Below are positions 5,466 to 5,746 of a stretch of 5,746 bases of DNA, in pieces. Location: NCBI GenBank assembly GCA_021845835.1, contig JAJZVE010000334.1, positions 1 through 5,746 on the forward strand, read 5' to 3'. The stretch is from Pseudomonadota bacterium. Its GTDB lineage: Bacteria; Pseudomonadota; Alphaproteobacteria; Acetobacterales; Acetobacteraceae. How positions within the stretch are numbered: the stretch's first letter is position 1; every line of letters begins with the position of its first letter. The notes beneath the pieces were generated by a model. It had not been told where the DNA came from. It saw only the letters and a list, made by a program, of their open reading frames with translations, and did not search any database. The position numbers and the translations under genes were made by a program.

Positions 5466-5471
5466 GCTCCT
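5466..5471 (-). promoter_or_regulatory. Ribosome binding site (AGGAG) of the toprim gene
   Basis: On the minus strand AGGAG (complement of 5467-5471) lies nine bases before ATG 5457. It is the best-placed site upstream of this frame and fixes the start. Confidence 0.6.
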
Positions 5472-5500
5472 GATTGCCGCGGGCGGATGACCGTTCCGCT

Positions 5501-5517
5501 GCATGGCGCTGCCATGC
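5501..5517 (-). promoter_or_regulatory. Perfect 7-bp hairpin in the toprim leader
   Basis: GCATGGC (5501-5507) and GCCATGC (5511-5517) flank a three-base loop, 44 bases upstream of the toprim ATG. There is no T run, so it is not a terminator. Like the 8-bp hairpin before the small membrane ORF, it sits between the shared 32-bp element and the ribosome site, which suggests a common leader design. Confidence 0.5.
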
Positions 5518-5581
5518 GCTTCACCTCGCCCCTGCCAACCGGCAACCGCGAAGCCGGCGCGCGGCAAGGGCGCCGCAGGCG

Positions 5582-5594
5582 GCCGCAAAGCGGC
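5582..5594. repeat. Short inverted repeat GCCGC-AAA-GCGGC
   Basis: A 5-bp GC stem with a three-base loop next to leader copy B. Part of it could instead pair with TTGCGGC at 5600-5606, so the two structures would compete. Short GC stems are frequent by chance here. Confidence 0.3.
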
Positions 5595-5596
5595 TT

Positions 5597-5628
5597 CCCT
5601 TGCGGCGCGTCAGGCGCAAGCGGTAGCG
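5597..5628 (-). repeat. Leader element copy B (32 bp, dyad CTTGCG...CGCAAG)
   Basis: Second copy of the element at 4022-4053, identical at 25 of 32 positions with the same ten-base loop length. It lies about 140 bases upstream of the toprim start. Its outer edge is about nine bases from the end of transposase homology, so the insertion sequence relic joins the toprim gene within or just beyond its leader. Confidence 0.55.
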
Positions 5629-5637
5629 GCGCTCTCC

Positions 5638-5746
5638 GCGCCTCTGTAGTTCCTCCACCGCCGGGCCGCTGGCGAAGCCGGTATCGGCCAGGACGATCTT
5701 CGGCAGGCCGACGGTCTTCTCCATCGCCAGGATGGTCGCGGCAAAG
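5638..5746 (-). pseudogene. Transposase fragment (DDE type, perhaps IS1182/IS5-like), continuing off the right edge
   Basis: Read from the window edge on the minus strand, 36-37 residues run from FAATILAMEKTVGLPKIV through LADTGFASGPAVEELQRRG. The VLADTGF segment resembles the second catalytic Asp region (VLADAGY) of IS1182/IS5-group transposases, followed by the usual helix ending in E-x-x-x-RG. After RRG, at about 5637, the frame turns into arginine-rich readthrough of leader copy B and stops at 5521, so the transposase lacks its C-terminal part, including the last catalytic acidic residue. No terminal inverted repeat is recognisable at the junction. The 5' part is outside the window. The family assignment is tentative. 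Confidence 0.55.

Noticed and set aside
1..5746. CRISPR array, tRNA, rRNA or phage attachment site
   Set aside because: No regularly spaced repeats, no recognisable tRNA cloverleaf or rRNA sequence, and no flanking direct repeat could be identified by eye.

Overview
High-GC DNA, probably from an alphaproteobacterium. This rests on the GC-rich codon use and on the WGR / DUF3991-toprim / serine-recombinase gene set, which is typical of plasmids and integrative elements in that class. No rRNA or other taxonomic marker is present, so the assignment is an inference. The window has two unlike halves meeting near 3220-3309.

Left half (1-3220): four tightly overlapping genes on the + strand. They are (i) the C-terminal part of a radical SAM protein carrying a PqqD-like (RiPP-recognition-element-type) winged-helix segment, cut by the window edge; (ii) a hotdog-fold acyl-CoA thioesterase; (iii) a ten-helix EamA/DMT transporter; and (iv) an M19 (renal/membrane dipeptidase family) hydrolase whose HxD metal motif reads HxC. 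Each gene overlaps the next by 1 to 11 bases, so they form one translationally coupled operon. A radical SAM modifier with a peptide-binding-type domain, a peptidase and an exporter suggests a pathway that makes or processes a peptide- or amino-acid-derived small molecule. The precursor and the operon start would lie upstream of the window. I know of no characterised pathway with exactly this gene set.

Right half (3309-5746): a degraded mosaic of mobile-element genes. It holds a serine recombinase relic with two frameshifts and no C-terminus, fused to the start of a truncated minus-strand gene. Next come a 48-residue one-helix membrane ORF, a divergent WGR-domain gene, a convergent DUF3991/toprim primase-like gene, and a transposase fragment running off the right edge. 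The upstream regions of the two minus-strand genes share a 32-bp dyad element (25/32 identical), and each also has its own perfect hairpin close to the start codon, so they look like related regulatory leaders.

No tRNA, rRNA, CRISPR array or complete insertion sequence was seen. The longest + strand reading frame in the right half (3208-5112) is judged to be an artefact of GC-rich DNA.
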